Made by a program: the position numbers and the translations under genes. A stretch of DNA of 64,000 bases, taken from Synechococcus sp. MEDNS5 (GTDB taxonomy: Bacteria; Cyanobacteriota; Cyanobacteriia; PCC-6307; Cyanobiaceae). The notes below the pieces were generated by a model that ran no database searches, was not told the DNA's origin, and was given only the letters and a program-made list of their open reading frames with translations. Location of the stretch: NCBI RefSeq assembly GCF_014279875.1, contig NZ_CP047952.1, positions 2,232,001-2,296,000 of the forward strand, given 5' to 3'. Below, one piece after another: positions 56,080 to 64,000 of this stretch (position 1 is the stretch's first letter; every line of letters begins with the position of its first letter).

Positions 56080-57098
56080 TGGCGATGAAAGGGCTGATCT
56101 CGCCTCAGCTCGAAGTGCTGGTGTCGCGCTCCATGGCATCAATGCGACCGGTGGTGATCTCCTTGTTTGTGATCAATGCCATGGCGCTGGGCCCTGGTGT
56201 GGCCCATGTACTTGTGCCGTGGAACCCATGGAACGCCTTGCTCGCTGGAAACCTCTGTGCTGCCTTGCTCCTGCTGGTGTGGCACAAACCGCGCCTGATG
56301 CTGCAACAAGCTCGCCAAACATCCTGGCGATCCTGGCTGTTGATCTTGATTGATGCCGCACTGGCCTCTTCTTTATCAGCCTTGATCTTCGTGGGGCTGG
56401 AGTCCACCACAGCCAGCAATGCCATCCTCATCGGCCGCCTGGCTCCAGTGCTCTATGCCCTGCTTGGTGCTGTGTTTTTCCGCTCTCGGGTGTTGGCCCA
56501 AGAATGGTTCGGCTATGGCTTCATCATCGTGGGGGTGATGGGAATCGTGCTGATCGGCAATCACGAGATGATCCGCCGGGGAGATCTCCTGATCCTGGTC
56601 TCCACCGTTGTGTTTGCACTCTCGTCCAGCATCGGCAAAGCGGCTGTCAAAGATGCTGTGGAGGTTGAACTGCTGCTGTTCGCACGCAATGTTGTGTCCA
56701 GCCTGTTGTTCTTTGTAGTTGCCGGATCACTGCTTGGTTTTCAACAGTTTGAGCCCCTCAGCCATGGACTCTTTTGGCTGATCATGCTTCTGTATGCAGC
56801 GCTTCTGATCGTTGTCTCGCAATACCTCTGGTACCACTCTTCTCGGTCTCTAAGCACAATCAGCATGGGCCGGTGGGCCGCACCAGGGCCGCTGATCGGA
56901 CTGCTGGCAGCTTTCCTGGTCACTGGGGACCGACCGACGACAGCACAACTACTTGGAGCGGCCGTGATCATCCTCGGCGTAACGATCACCACATTCAGAC
57001 CGACCCGCCCTGAGTCGAGCAGCCATGACGAAGCGCTTGAAAAGAAAGTGACTCTGGCGGATTCGCACCACCCGATTGGCGGATGCGCATGCCCCTGA
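56079..57098 (+). CDS. DMT-superfamily permease (EamA type)
   Basis: This 339-residue protein has ten predicted helices in two EamA repeats, for example ALIFVGLESTTASNAILIGRLAPVL (split, near 107-130) and the second-repeat STISMGRWAAPGPLIGLLAAFL near 262-283. The C-terminal tail is polar (VTLADSHHPIGGCACP). DMT permeases export metabolites or drugs; substrate unknown. ATG at 56079 overlaps the pirin stop; a GTG one codon upstream is possible. The 204 bases downstream, before the next small gene, hold only weak hairpins (GGCTT/AAGCC near 57197, CCGAT/ATCGG near 57249). Confidence 0.8.
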   Translation: MAMKGLISPQLEVLVSRSMASMRPVVISLFVINAMALGPGVAHVLVPWNPWNALLAGNLCAALLLLVWHKPRLMLQQARQTSWRSWLLILIDAALASSLSALIFVGLESTTASNAILIGRLAPVLYALLGAVFFRSRVLAQEWFGYGFIIVGVMGIVLIGNHEMIRRGDLLILVSTVVFALSSSIGKAAVKDAVEVELLLFARNVVSSLLFFVVAGSLLGFQQFEPLSHGLFWLIMLLYAALLIVVSQYLWYHSSRSLSTISMGRWAAPGPLIGLLAAFLVTGDRPTTAQLLGAAVIILGVTITTFRPTRPESSSHDEALEKKVTLADSHHPIGGCACP

Positions 57099-57302
57099 TC
57101 AGGACACTACCTGTAGAGCCTCCATCCCCAAAGTGCCTCCGAAATTCCAGCCAGCAAGACAAGCAATTTTTGCCAGGAATTAATCAGCAAACACGAGATA
57201 GCACGGCTTCATAGCAAGCCAGCGGGGAGGTGATAAACAAATCTAAACCCGATCCCAAAGAGAATCGGTAATTCGCACACACGCCACATGTTGTGCCCTG
57301 AA

Positions 57303-57542
57303 ATGGCATCGTCACCACACATTGTCCCCTCGAGCATGGGATTCCAGGAAGAGCCTCAGTACGCGGTTCGTTACCGCGGTTTTGTTTTGCTGCAACAGCG
57401 CAACCACAGCTGGCTGGTCCGACCAGAACGCAGCCCGATGACGCTTCTTCCCTTCCGTACACCCACCTGCTCGCTAGAGGATGTCAAAGCACTGGTTGAT
57501 TGGCGACTTCAGCAGGAAACAAGCCTGCTTTCAGCTGCCTGA
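57303..57542 (+). CDS. Small hypothetical protein
   Basis: This is a protein of 79 residues if it starts at 57303; ATGs at 57288 and 57336 are alternatives. The conserved-looking part is YAVRYRGFVLLQQRNHSWLV, which fits small picocyanobacterial proteins of one beta hairpin plus a helix. A second half, SLEDVKALVDWRLQQ, is helical. No function is assigned. It ends seven bases before the convergent gene. Confidence 0.55.
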   Translation: MASSPHIVPSSMGFQEEPQYAVRYRGFVLLQQRNHSWLVRPERSPMTLLPFRTPTCSLEDVKALVDWRLQQETSLLSAA

Positions 57543-57548
57543 AGCCGC

Positions 57549-57809
57549 TCAGGCGGCTTGCGGGGGCGGGGTGGGTGAACCCTGGGGCTGGAAAGGGAGC
57601 ACCAAGGTGGCCCAACGTTCGGGACGCTGAGGGCGCTGACGACGGGCTTGGCGCACACCAAACGGCACCCGCAACACATTGGTGCCCTCGATGGGGAGGG
57701 TATGACCGCGACCGAGCGCTTCCTCGAGGCATCCTGGGATTTCAGGAAGCTGGAGCCCCTCACCCTCCTGCTTGGCAGACAATGAATCGTTGGGTGTGTC
57801 GCTGATCAT
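57549..57809 (-). CDS. Small hypothetical protein
   Basis: This 86-residue protein starts MISDTPNDSL, with a central LPEIPGCLEEALGRGHTLPIEGTN, an Arg/Gln-rich basic segment (RQARRQRPQRPERW) and a Pro/Gly tail. The open frame extends 30 residues upstream, but I prefer ATG at 57809. It may bind nucleic acid, judging only by charge. A GC hairpin (AAGCCGC / GCGGCTT, 57542-57559) spans its stop. Confidence 0.55.
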   Translation of the reverse strand: MISDTPNDSLSAKQEGEGLQLPEIPGCLEEALGRGHTLPIEGTNVLRVPFGVRQARRQRPQRPERWATLVLPFQPQGSPTPPPQAA

Positions 57810-57865
57810 GAATCCTCTTGAATGCGACGAGATGCTGTGCAGTGTGGTGATGAAACCATCGGCAC

Positions 57866-57896
57866 AAACAAAAATCGAACGTTTAATTTTCGATTT
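57866..57896 (-). terminator. Probable terminator of gcvP
   Basis: On the minus strand AAATCGAA pairs with TTCGATTT around a 9-base loop, followed by TTGTTTG. The stem is AT-rich, so strength is uncertain. Confidence 0.45.
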
Positions 57897-57906
57897 CAAT
57901 GAAAAT

Positions 57907-60843
57907 TTATCGCACTGAGGGCGATTCAGCCAGATCCATCACGCTCGGGCAGGTGCAAATCAAGTTGCGATCACCAAAGGCATTGTCGATGCGGGCCACG
58001 GCAGGCCAGAACTTGATCTGCTGCTGGCCAGGCAACGGGAAAGCGGCTTCTTGTCGCGAATAGGGCCTCTGCCAGTGATCGTCTGTCACTGCCGCCAGAG
58101 TGTGGGGGGAGCGTTTCAGGGGATTGTTGTCACGATCGCTTTCTCCGCTCTCAATGCGAGCCACCTCCGCCCGGATGGCAATCATGGCGTCACAGAAACG
58201 ATCGAGTTCTTCCAGGCTCTCGCTCTCTGTGGGCTCCACCATCACAGTGCCGGCCACAGGCCAGCTCACGGTGGGGGCATGGAAGCCGTAATCCATCAAA
58301 CGCTTAGCGAGATCATCCACCTCAAGCCCTGCAGTGCGTTTGAGTCCACGCAGGTCAAGGATGCATTCATGGGCCACCAGGCCTCCCTCACCACGAAACA
58401 GCACGGGATAGTGCGCATCAAGGCGATGGGCCAGGTAGTTGGCTGACAGCAGGGCCACCGCCGTGGCGGTGCGCAAGCCTTCAGCGCCCATCATGCGCAG
58501 ATACATCCAACTGATCGGCAGGATTCCGGCACTCCCCCAGGCTGCTGCTGACACCGATGAAATCGGCTGATCGCCTCCGCACTGCATCAGCGGATGGCCT
58601 GGCAGAAAAGGCTGGAGATGGGCAGCGACCCCGATCGGACCCACCCCGGGGCCACCGCCACCGTGGGGAATGCAGAAGGTCTTGTGCAGATTCAAATGGC
58701 AGACATCAGCACCGAAGGCACCGGGGCGGCACAGCCCCACCTGAGCATTGAGGTTGGCGCCATCGAGATACACCTGGCCGCCATGTTCATGAACGAGAGA
58801 GCAGATCTCTCGAATCCTGGTTTCGAATACACCATGGGTGGAGGGATAGGTGACCATCAGGGCAGCGAGCACATCGGCGTGCTCCATGGCTTTTGATCGG
58901 AGGTCCTCAACATCCACGTTGCCGTCGTCATCACAGGCCACGGCCACCACGCGCAGTCCAGCCATCACTGCACTGGCGGGGTTCGTGCCATGGGCGCTGG
59001 TTGGAATGAGGCACACATCCCGCTGAGCCTCCCCGCGGGACCGATGCCACGCCCTGATCACCAACAAACCGGCATATTCCCCCTGGGATCCGGCATTGGG
59101 TTGCAATGAAACATCGGCGAAACCTGTCAGGGCTGCAAGCCAACGCTCTAAATCACGGATCAGCGCCTGGAATCCCTCCTGTTGCGCCAAGGGGGCAAAT
59201 GGGTGGATCGCAGCGAACTCACGCCAACTCACAGGGGCCAGTTCAGCCGCCGCGTTGAGCTTCATCGTGCAGCTCCCCAAGGGGATCATGCCGTGCACCA
59301 ACGACAGATCCTTGCTGACGAGACGCTGGATGTAGCGCATCAATTCGGTCTCGCTTCGGTAGCGATGAAACACGCTCTGCTGAAGCCAGGGACGCTGGCG
59401 CAAGGGAACCCCGGCCATCACCTCCGCTGGAGTTGATGGCTGCGCCGATGCCGGTGGAACCTTCTCAACAACCTCCGCGCAGATGGAGAGCAGGCTCTGA
59501 ATCTCGGCTTCATCACTGAGCTCATCGAGGCTGATCCCAAACCCGAGGGCCTGGTCCGCCGGCACACCGTCAGGCAGCACCCTCAGGTTGAAACCCTCGC
59601 AGGCCGCCAGGCGATGCACTTCGGGAGCCTGGGGGCAATGCACGTCGAGGCTGTCGAAGCGAGCACCACCTGGCAAAGGAAAACCAAGCGCAGCCAACCC
59701 CAGCTCCAGACGGGAACGCAACAACACAATCCGGCTGGCAATGGTCTCAAGACCCTCGGGGCCGTGATGGATGGCGTAGAAGGACGCCATCACCGCGAGC
59801 AAAACCTGGGCGGTGCAGATGTTGCTGGTGGCCTTGTCCCGGCGGATGTGCTGCTCGCGGGTTTGCAAGGCCAGGCGCAAAGCAGGACGCCCCTCAGCAT
59901 CGCGGGACTGGCCCACCAACCGGCCAGGCACCTGACGGCGGTAGGCATCCCGGGTGGCGAAGAACGCTGCGTGGGGTCCGCCCCCTCCCATCGGAACTCC
60001 AAAGCGTTGGGCACTGCCCACAGCGATATCCGCACCAAGTGCACCCACTGGCTCAAGAAGAACCTGCGCCAGTGGATCAACTGAAACGGTGACCAGAGCT
60101 CCGTGCGCATGAGCCTGTTCAATGCAGGTGCGGGGATCCCAAAGCCGCCCGCAACGTCCGGGAAGCTGGAGCAAAACCCCAAAAACGTCGTCTCCCCAGC
60201 GGAAGGCATCCGGCTCAGCAACCTCCAGCTGCACACCGATGGGCTCACAGCGGGTACGCAGCACTGCCAAGGTCTGCGGCAACACGGCAGCATCCACTAG
60301 GAAACGGCATGCCCCTTCGCGTTTGCACACACCAAAGCTCATCGACATCGCCTCAGCAGCGGCCGTGGCTTCATCGAGCAGGGACGCATTGGCGATCGGC
60401 AGTCCCGTCAGCTCGCTGATCAGGGTCTGAAAATTCAGCAGTGCCTCCAGGCGCCCCTGAGCAATCTCTGCCTGATAAGGGGTGTAGGCGGTGTACCAGG
60501 AGGGATTTTCCAGCACCTGACGCTGAATCAGAGCCGGGGTGACGGTATCGAAATAACCCAGACCGATCAGGGAACGGGTCAGCTGGTTGCGACTGGCAAT
60601 CGTTCTCAATTCAGCCAGGGCAGGAGCCTCATCGACCCCTGAAGGCAGATCAGCACAGGGCGGTTGAGCGTCGAGAATGTCGCCGGGAACTACCGCTTGG
60701 ATAAAAGCATCAAGGTCTGCAAATCCAAGGGCTTGCAGCATCCGATCCACAGCCTGGGATTCAGGTCCGATGTGGCGGCGGACAAAAGGAGAAATCGGTT
60801 CAACAGCGCTGGAGGCCACCGTCCGCTGGTCGAGCAGGGTCAT
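57907..60843 (-). CDS. gcvP: Glycine decarboxylase, P-protein
   Basis: GcvP decarboxylates glycine and passes the aminomethyl group to lipoyl-GcvH, part of photorespiratory glycine cleavage. The 978 residues contain both tandem fold-type I halves. The active half carries [18 protein letters not shown] with the PLP lysine near 720; the glycine-rich loop [10 protein letters not shown] lies near 560. ATG at 60843 starts MTLLDQRT; a TTG three codons earlier is in frame. It lies 57 bases after gcvH. No gcvT is seen beside it. Confidence 0.97.
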   Translation of the reverse strand: MTLLDQRTVASSAVEPISPFVRRHIGPESQAVDRMLQALGFADLDAFIQAVVPGDILDAQPPCADLPSGVDEAPALAELRTIASRNQLTRSLIGLGYFDTVTPALIQRQVLENPSWYTAYTPYQAEIAQGRLEALLNFQTLISELTGLPIANASLLDEATAAAEAMSMSFGVCKREGACRFLVDAAVLPQTLAVLRTRCEPIGVQLEVAEPDAFRWGDDVFGVLLQLPGRCGRLWDPRTCIEQAHAHGALVTVSVDPLAQVLLEPVGALGADIAVGSAQRFGVPMGGGGPHAAFFATRDAYRRQVPGRLVGQSRDAEGRPALRLALQTREQHIRRDKATSNICTAQVLLAVMASFYAIHHGPEGLETIASRIVLLRSRLELGLAALGFPLPGGARFDSLDVHCPQAPEVHRLAACEGFNLRVLPDGVPADQALGFGISLDELSDEAEIQSLLSICAEVVEKVPPASAQPSTPAEVMAGVPLRQRPWLQQSVFHRYRSETELMRYIQRLVSKDLSLVHGMIPLGSCTMKLNAAAELAPVSWREFAAIHPFAPLAQQEGFQALIRDLERWLAALTGFADVSLQPNAGSQGEYAGLLVIRAWHRSRGEAQRDVCLIPTSAHGTNPASAVMAGLRVVAVACDDDGNVDVEDLRSKAMEHADVLAALMVTYPSTHGVFETRIREICSLVHEHGGQVYLDGANLNAQVGLCRPGAFGADVCHLNLHKTFCIPHGGGGPGVGPIGVAAHLQPFLPGHPLMQCGGDQPISSVSAAAWGSAGILPISWMYLRMMGAEGLRTATAVALLSANYLAHRLDAHYPVLFRGEGGLVAHECILDLRGLKRTAGLEVDDLAKRLMDYGFHAPTVSWPVAGTVMVEPTESESLEELDRFCDAMIAIRAEVARIESGESDRDNNPLKRSPHTLAAVTDDHWQRPYSRQEAAFPLPGQQQIKFWPAVARIDNAFGDRNLICTCPSVMDLAESPSVR

Positions 60844-60900
60844 GGGGCCCAAGCAATCGCCGGAACTGTAAGAAACTTCCAGATCGAACGGCTCGGGGCG

Positions 60901-61290
60901 TCAGATGGCCGCCACTTTGGCTGCGTAGGTGGCCGCATCCATCAACTGATCCATCTGATCCTGGTCACTGGGTTGGATCACCAGCAGCCAACCCTCGCCA
61001 TGGGGGTCGTTTTGAAGTTCTTCCGGATTCGCCAACAAGGCATCGTTGCGCTGCAGCACGACACCAGTGAGGGGCGCGTACATCTCTTCAACGGCCTTGA
61101 CCGACTCCACGGTTCCGAAGCTGCTGCCGCGGTTGAGTTCAGCCCCTACCTCTGGCAGATCCACAAACACAATGTCCCCGAGCTGGTCGACGGCGTAGGC
61201 ACTGAGTCCGATCCGGACTGCATCGGCATCCTGCCAGGCGTATTCGTGGCTGTCGGCGTAACGGTACGAATCGGGGAAGTCGAAGGCCAT
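60901..61290 (-). CDS. gcvH: Glycine cleavage system H protein
   Basis: This 129-residue lipoyl carrier shuttles the aminomethyl group from GcvP. The lipoylated lysine is in FGTVESVKAVEE at about 65. The full hammerhead fold is present, with ENPLT-equivalent APLTGVV and GWLLVI. ATG at 61290 was chosen; an upstream TTG is in frame. It lies 21 bases after the PLP-lyase-family gene, suggesting one unit. Confidence 0.96.
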   Translation of the reverse strand: MAFDFPDSYRYADSHEYAWQDADAVRIGLSAYAVDQLGDIVFVDLPEVGAELNRGSSFGTVESVKAVEEMYAPLTGVVLQRNDALLANPEELQNDPHGEGWLLVIQPSDQDQMDQLMDAATYAAKVAAI

Positions 61291-61311
61291 CGGGCCGGCA
61301 TTGGGCAATGT

Positions 61312-62637
61312 TCACCCAGTGTGGGCCAGATCTAGCCGTCCTGCCGCAGCCAGTGCCTGCAGGGCATCGATCAGAGCCAACTCAACGTGGGCTCGGTGCG
61401 TGCCGCCCTGCACATAGAGATTGAAAGGTTCCCGCAAGGGGGCATCAGCGGAAAATTCACTGGTGCTGCCATCGATGAACGTGCCGCCAGCCATCACCAG
61501 ATCACTGGCATAACCAGGCATCGCTGCAGGCACCGGATCGAGATAGGAGCCCACCGGTGAACAGGCCTGAAAGGCACGGCACACCACCTTCAACGCCTCA
61601 GCATCACCCAACTGCACAGCTTGGATCAGATCACTGCGCAAGGCTCCGGCAACAGGCTGCACGCGAAAGCCAAGATCCGCGAACACTCCGGCCACCAGAT
61701 CGGCACCGATCAGAGATTCCGCAACCATCTGCGGAGCCAGGAACAGCCCCTGGAGCAGCAACCGATGCAAATCGAAGCCTGTGCCGCCCTCACGGCCGAT
61801 TCCTGGAGCCGTGAGACGACAACAGGCCTGCTCCACCAGATCGCTGCGGCCGGCCACATAACCACCTGCTGGAGCGATCGTGCCTCCGAGGTTCTTGATC
61901 AGTGAACCGGCGACCAGATCCGCTCCCACTGCAGGCGGCTCCTGCTCTTCCACGAGCTCGCCATAGCAGTTGTCGACGAAGCAGATGCAGTCGGGCTGCC
62001 GGCGGTGGATCCGCTCACAAAGCCTGCCGATGGTCTGCACGCTGAGAGAGGGGCGCCAGCTGTACCCACAACTGCGCTGAATCAACACCAATCCGCAGGG
62101 CTGATCGAGCATGTGATCCACTCCCTGCTCATCCACCGAACCATCCGGACGCAGAGGCAGTTCCTCGTAGGCAACGCCGAAGTCCCGAAGGGATCCCTGC
62201 CCCTCACCCCGCAGACCGATCACCTCTTCCAAGGTGTCGTAGGGACGCCCAGTGATGGACACCATGCGATCGCCCGGACGAAGCACTCCAAACAGGGCTG
62301 CAGCAATGGCATGGGTACCGCTGACGAATTGCAATCGGACCGCTGCGGCTTCTGCACCTAACACCCGGGCGAACACCCGATCGATCACCTCCCGCCCCTG
62401 ATCGCCGTGGCCATAACCGCTCACCGAGGCGAAGTGCTGAACCCCCACCCGTTCCGCCGCAAAAGCGTCCAGAACCCGTCGCAACCGGGGAGCAACAGCG
62501 GCGGTTCGCGTTCTGGCGATTGGTTCCAAGCGCTCGCGAACAGCTTGAACGCGTGCTCGCGCTAAAGCCAGTGCCTCGCTGGGTTCCAAAGGAGGTTGGG
62601 GGGGGTGTATCCCCCACGATTCTGAATCCATTGCCAT
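61312..62637 (-). CDS. Methionine gamma-lyase family PLP enzyme (YnbB/aluminium-resistance type)
   Basis: This 441-residue fold-type I PLP protein belongs to the group often labelled aluminium resistance protein. Motifs are QFVSGTHAIAAALFG near 103, CFVDNCYGEL near 218 and the PLP lysine in AGSLIKNLGG near 246. The C-terminal PFNLYVQGGTHRAHVE is typical. Substrate is unproven; cystathionine- or methionine-cleaving activity is inferred from the superfamily. It starts a minus-strand unit with gcvH and gcvP. Confidence 0.83.
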   Translation of the reverse strand: MAMDSESWGIHPPQPPLEPSEALALARARVQAVRERLEPIARTRTAAVAPRLRRVLDAFAAERVGVQHFASVSGYGHGDQGREVIDRVFARVLGAEAAAVRLQFVSGTHAIAAALFGVLRPGDRMVSITGRPYDTLEEVIGLRGEGQGSLRDFGVAYEELPLRPDGSVDEQGVDHMLDQPCGLVLIQRSCGYSWRPSLSVQTIGRLCERIHRRQPDCICFVDNCYGELVEEQEPPAVGADLVAGSLIKNLGGTIAPAGGYVAGRSDLVEQACCRLTAPGIGREGGTGFDLHRLLLQGLFLAPQMVAESLIGADLVAGVFADLGFRVQPVAGALRSDLIQAVQLGDAEALKVVCRAFQACSPVGSYLDPVPAAMPGYASDLVMAGGTFIDGSTSEFSADAPLREPFNLYVQGGTHRAHVELALIDALQALAAAGRLDLAHTG

Positions 62638-62751
62638 CGGAAACCCGCGGAGAACCTGCTGCGTTCTTTTACATTCACATCTCCAACCGTCTGTTTCCTT
62701 TCCTTCTGTGTCCGTTCGGACTGCAGCTGGAACGGATCATGGAGATTCTTC

Positions 62752-63663
62752 TTGGTTACCACCAGCCCAGCCGACACCGGCAGCCAACGGGACCTGCGCA
62801 TGCGCGCAGCCGTCATGGCGCCCAGAGCGCCGTTGCCGCGCCGGCAGCGACGTCTGAAGGGAGGAACCACAAGCTTCATGGTGGTGATGCACGTGCTCGC
62901 CACCGTGGCCTTGCTTCCCCGGTTTTGGAGCTGGCAAGGCATCGCCACCTTCGCTGTTCTTTATTGGATGACGGTGCTCGGTGTGACCCTGGGTCTGCAC
63001 CGCCTGGTGGCACACCGCAGCTTCGAGGTGCCGTCATGGCTAGAGAAAACATTGGTGCTCATGGGCACCCTGGCCTGCCAGAGCGGGCCGATCGAGTGGA
63101 TTGCACTCCACCGCCATCACCATCGCTTCTCCGACCAGCCCAATGATCACCACGACGCCGGTCGCGGCCTCTGGTGGAGTCACAGCGAATGGATGCTTCA
63201 CGACATCCCGGCGTTGGAACACAAGGAGCGTTACGCCGGGGATCTGCTCAGCAGTCCGTTTTATGTGTGGCTCGACCGTTGGTTCCTGCTGCTGCAGATC
63301 CCCCTGGGTCTAGCGCTGTACTGGTATGGCAATGCGGCCGACGTGCACGGCGGCGGACTCGGACTTGTGCTCTGGGCCATTCCTCTTCGCCTGGTGGTCG
63401 TGTATCACGTCACCTGGCTTGTGAATTCCGCCACCCACGCATTTGGCTACCGCAATTTCGATTGCCCAGACCTTTCCCGCAACTGCTGGTGGGTGGCAGT
63501 GCTGTCCTTCGGCGAAGGCTGGCACAACAATCATCACGCCCATCCGGCCAGCGCCCGTCATGGCCTGCGCTGGTTCGAAGTGGACATCACCTGGCTGCAT
63601 ATTCGTCTGCTGCAGAAACTGGGACTGACCCGCCGTGTTCGCCAGGCGCGTTACCCCGGCTGA
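62752..63663 (+). CDS. Delta-9-type fatty acid desaturase
   Basis: This is a membrane di-iron desaturase of 303 residues. The three histidine boxes are present: HRLVAHRSF near 83, HRHHHRFSD near 120 and HNNHHAHP near 258. Four hydrophobic helices frame them. Cyanobacterial relatives (DesC) introduce a double bond at carbon 9 of lipid-bound acyl chains with ferredoxin as donor. The frame begins with TTG at 62752 behind GGAG (62741-62744); an in-frame ATG at 62800 is an alternative. It overlaps the convergent last gene by 13 bases. Confidence 0.88.
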   Translation: MVTTSPADTGSQRDLRMRAAVMAPRAPLPRRQRRLKGGTTSFMVVMHVLATVALLPRFWSWQGIATFAVLYWMTVLGVTLGLHRLVAHRSFEVPSWLEKTLVLMGTLACQSGPIEWIALHRHHHRFSDQPNDHHDAGRGLWWSHSEWMLHDIPALEHKERYAGDLLSSPFYVWLDRWFLLLQIPLGLALYWYGNAADVHGGGLGLVLWAIPLRLVVVYHVTWLVNSATHAFGYRNFDCPDLSRNCWWVAVLSFGEGWHNNHHAHPASARHGLRWFEVDITWLHIRLLQKLGLTRRVRQARYPG

Positions 63664-64000
63664 GTGGTCGCGCGAAGCTCGGCGAGAAAGGCTTCAGCAC
63701 TGAGGCCCTGGCGGCCCTCCAGCTTGAGGTGCGTGGCATAAAGATCGAGGAACTCGCCGTCGAGTTCCTCAGCGCTGTAGTCACGCATCCCCGCCATCAC
63801 CTCCGCAAAACGCTCGCGGCGCTGGTTTTTGCTAACTGGATAAGCCTCCATCACCAGATCACGGCACTGACGCCAGGACTGCCCGCGGCAGAGTCTGTCG
63901 GCAATGGCGGCACTGAGGAGCGCCGCCTCCTGGGGCGCAATCCGCCAATCAAAGCCGGGCGGCAGAACCGCTAAGCCAACAAAGATCTCGAACAAGGCTC
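63651..64000 (-). CDS. Partial hypothetical protein, runs off the window
   Basis: About 115 residues are visible; the start lies at or beyond the right edge, since TTG at 63995 is the only in-window option. The sequence is helical and charged, with FDWRIAPQEAALLSAAIADRLC and YPVSKNQRRERFAEVMAGMRDYS (in parts). No domain is recognised. It overlaps the desaturase end by 13 bases, tail to tail. Confidence 0.5.
   Translation of the reverse strand, partial: ALFEIFVGLAVLPPGFDWRIAPQEAALLSAAIADRLCRGQSWRQCRDLVMEAYPVSKNQRRERFAEVMAGMRDYSAEELDGEFLDLYATHLKLEGRQGLSAEAFLAELRATTQPG

Noticed and set aside
57099-57302. tRNA or small RNA in the gap after the DMT permease
   Set aside because: Only short, weak stems are seen, with no cloverleaf, CCA-adjacent acceptor stem or terminator.

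Overview
The window looks like a chromosomal segment of a marine picocyanobacterium, most likely Synechococcus. The evidence is an adjacent flv3-flv1 pair, a DUF3747 exported protein, a MEKHLA-domain protein, compact GC-rich coding with many 1-4 base overlaps, and a secE-nusG-rplKAJL block read out of a clpB gene. I assign no strain. I recognised no tRNA, rRNA, CRISPR array, insertion sequence or prophage. No gene-free stretch exceeds 300 bases.

Layout. 0-2.7 kb: an unusual 849-residue protein with a CBM2-like domain at each end and a 966-bp in-frame tandem duplication between them. 2.7-11.5 kb: housekeeping genes (rluD family, rbgA-like GTPase, uspA, pgk, a beta-hydroxyacid dehydrogenase, murG, a CobC/CobD-like aminotransferase) mixed with small exported proteins. 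11.5-18.3 kb: a minus-strand run rnhA-pyrD-pilM-pilN-pilO-pilQ, the inner-membrane assembly platform and outer-membrane secretin of a type IV pilus; the secretin's 3' half is clearly AT-richer than its surroundings. 18.3-26.2 kb: a DUF3747 gene and a structured, strongly terminated RNA region face a long minus-strand unit, gloA-clpB-secE-nusG-rplK-rplA-rplJ-rplL. 26.2-31.5 kb: eno, a probable degraded dioxygenase, a sulfotransferase-like gene, an ABC1/UbiB kinase and two hypotheticals. 31.5-44 kb: argJ/coaE with overlapping start codons, gatB, a ThiO-type FAD oxidase, a divergent glutamine synthetase, ndk, speA, a Coq4-like protein, a cyclic-nucleotide-binding-domain protein and alaS. 44-49 kb: an overlapping four-gene string (membrane protein, SNF2 helicase, SWIM-finger protein, MEKHLA protein), then hsp20 behind a hairpin-rich leader. 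49.7-57.1 kb: an Nramp-related transporter lacking the usual metal-binding motif, then flv3-flv1, a flavin reductase, a pirin and a DMT permease, which looks like a redox and photoprotection group. 57.1-64 kb: small hypotheticals, gcvP, gcvH, a methionine-gamma-lyase-family enzyme, a delta-9-type desaturase and a gene running off the edge.

Most of the window is core metabolism (glycolysis, translation, glycine cleavage, pyrimidine, arginine and polyamine synthesis). The stretches most worth a second look are the duplicated CBM protein, the 19.1-kb RNA complementary to the Yfr1 loop, the mosaic pilQ, the SNF2-SWIM-MEKHLA string, the eno-distal relic and the hsp20 leader. All family calls come from reading motifs by eye. 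No database was searched, and start sites are choices unless the evidence says otherwise.
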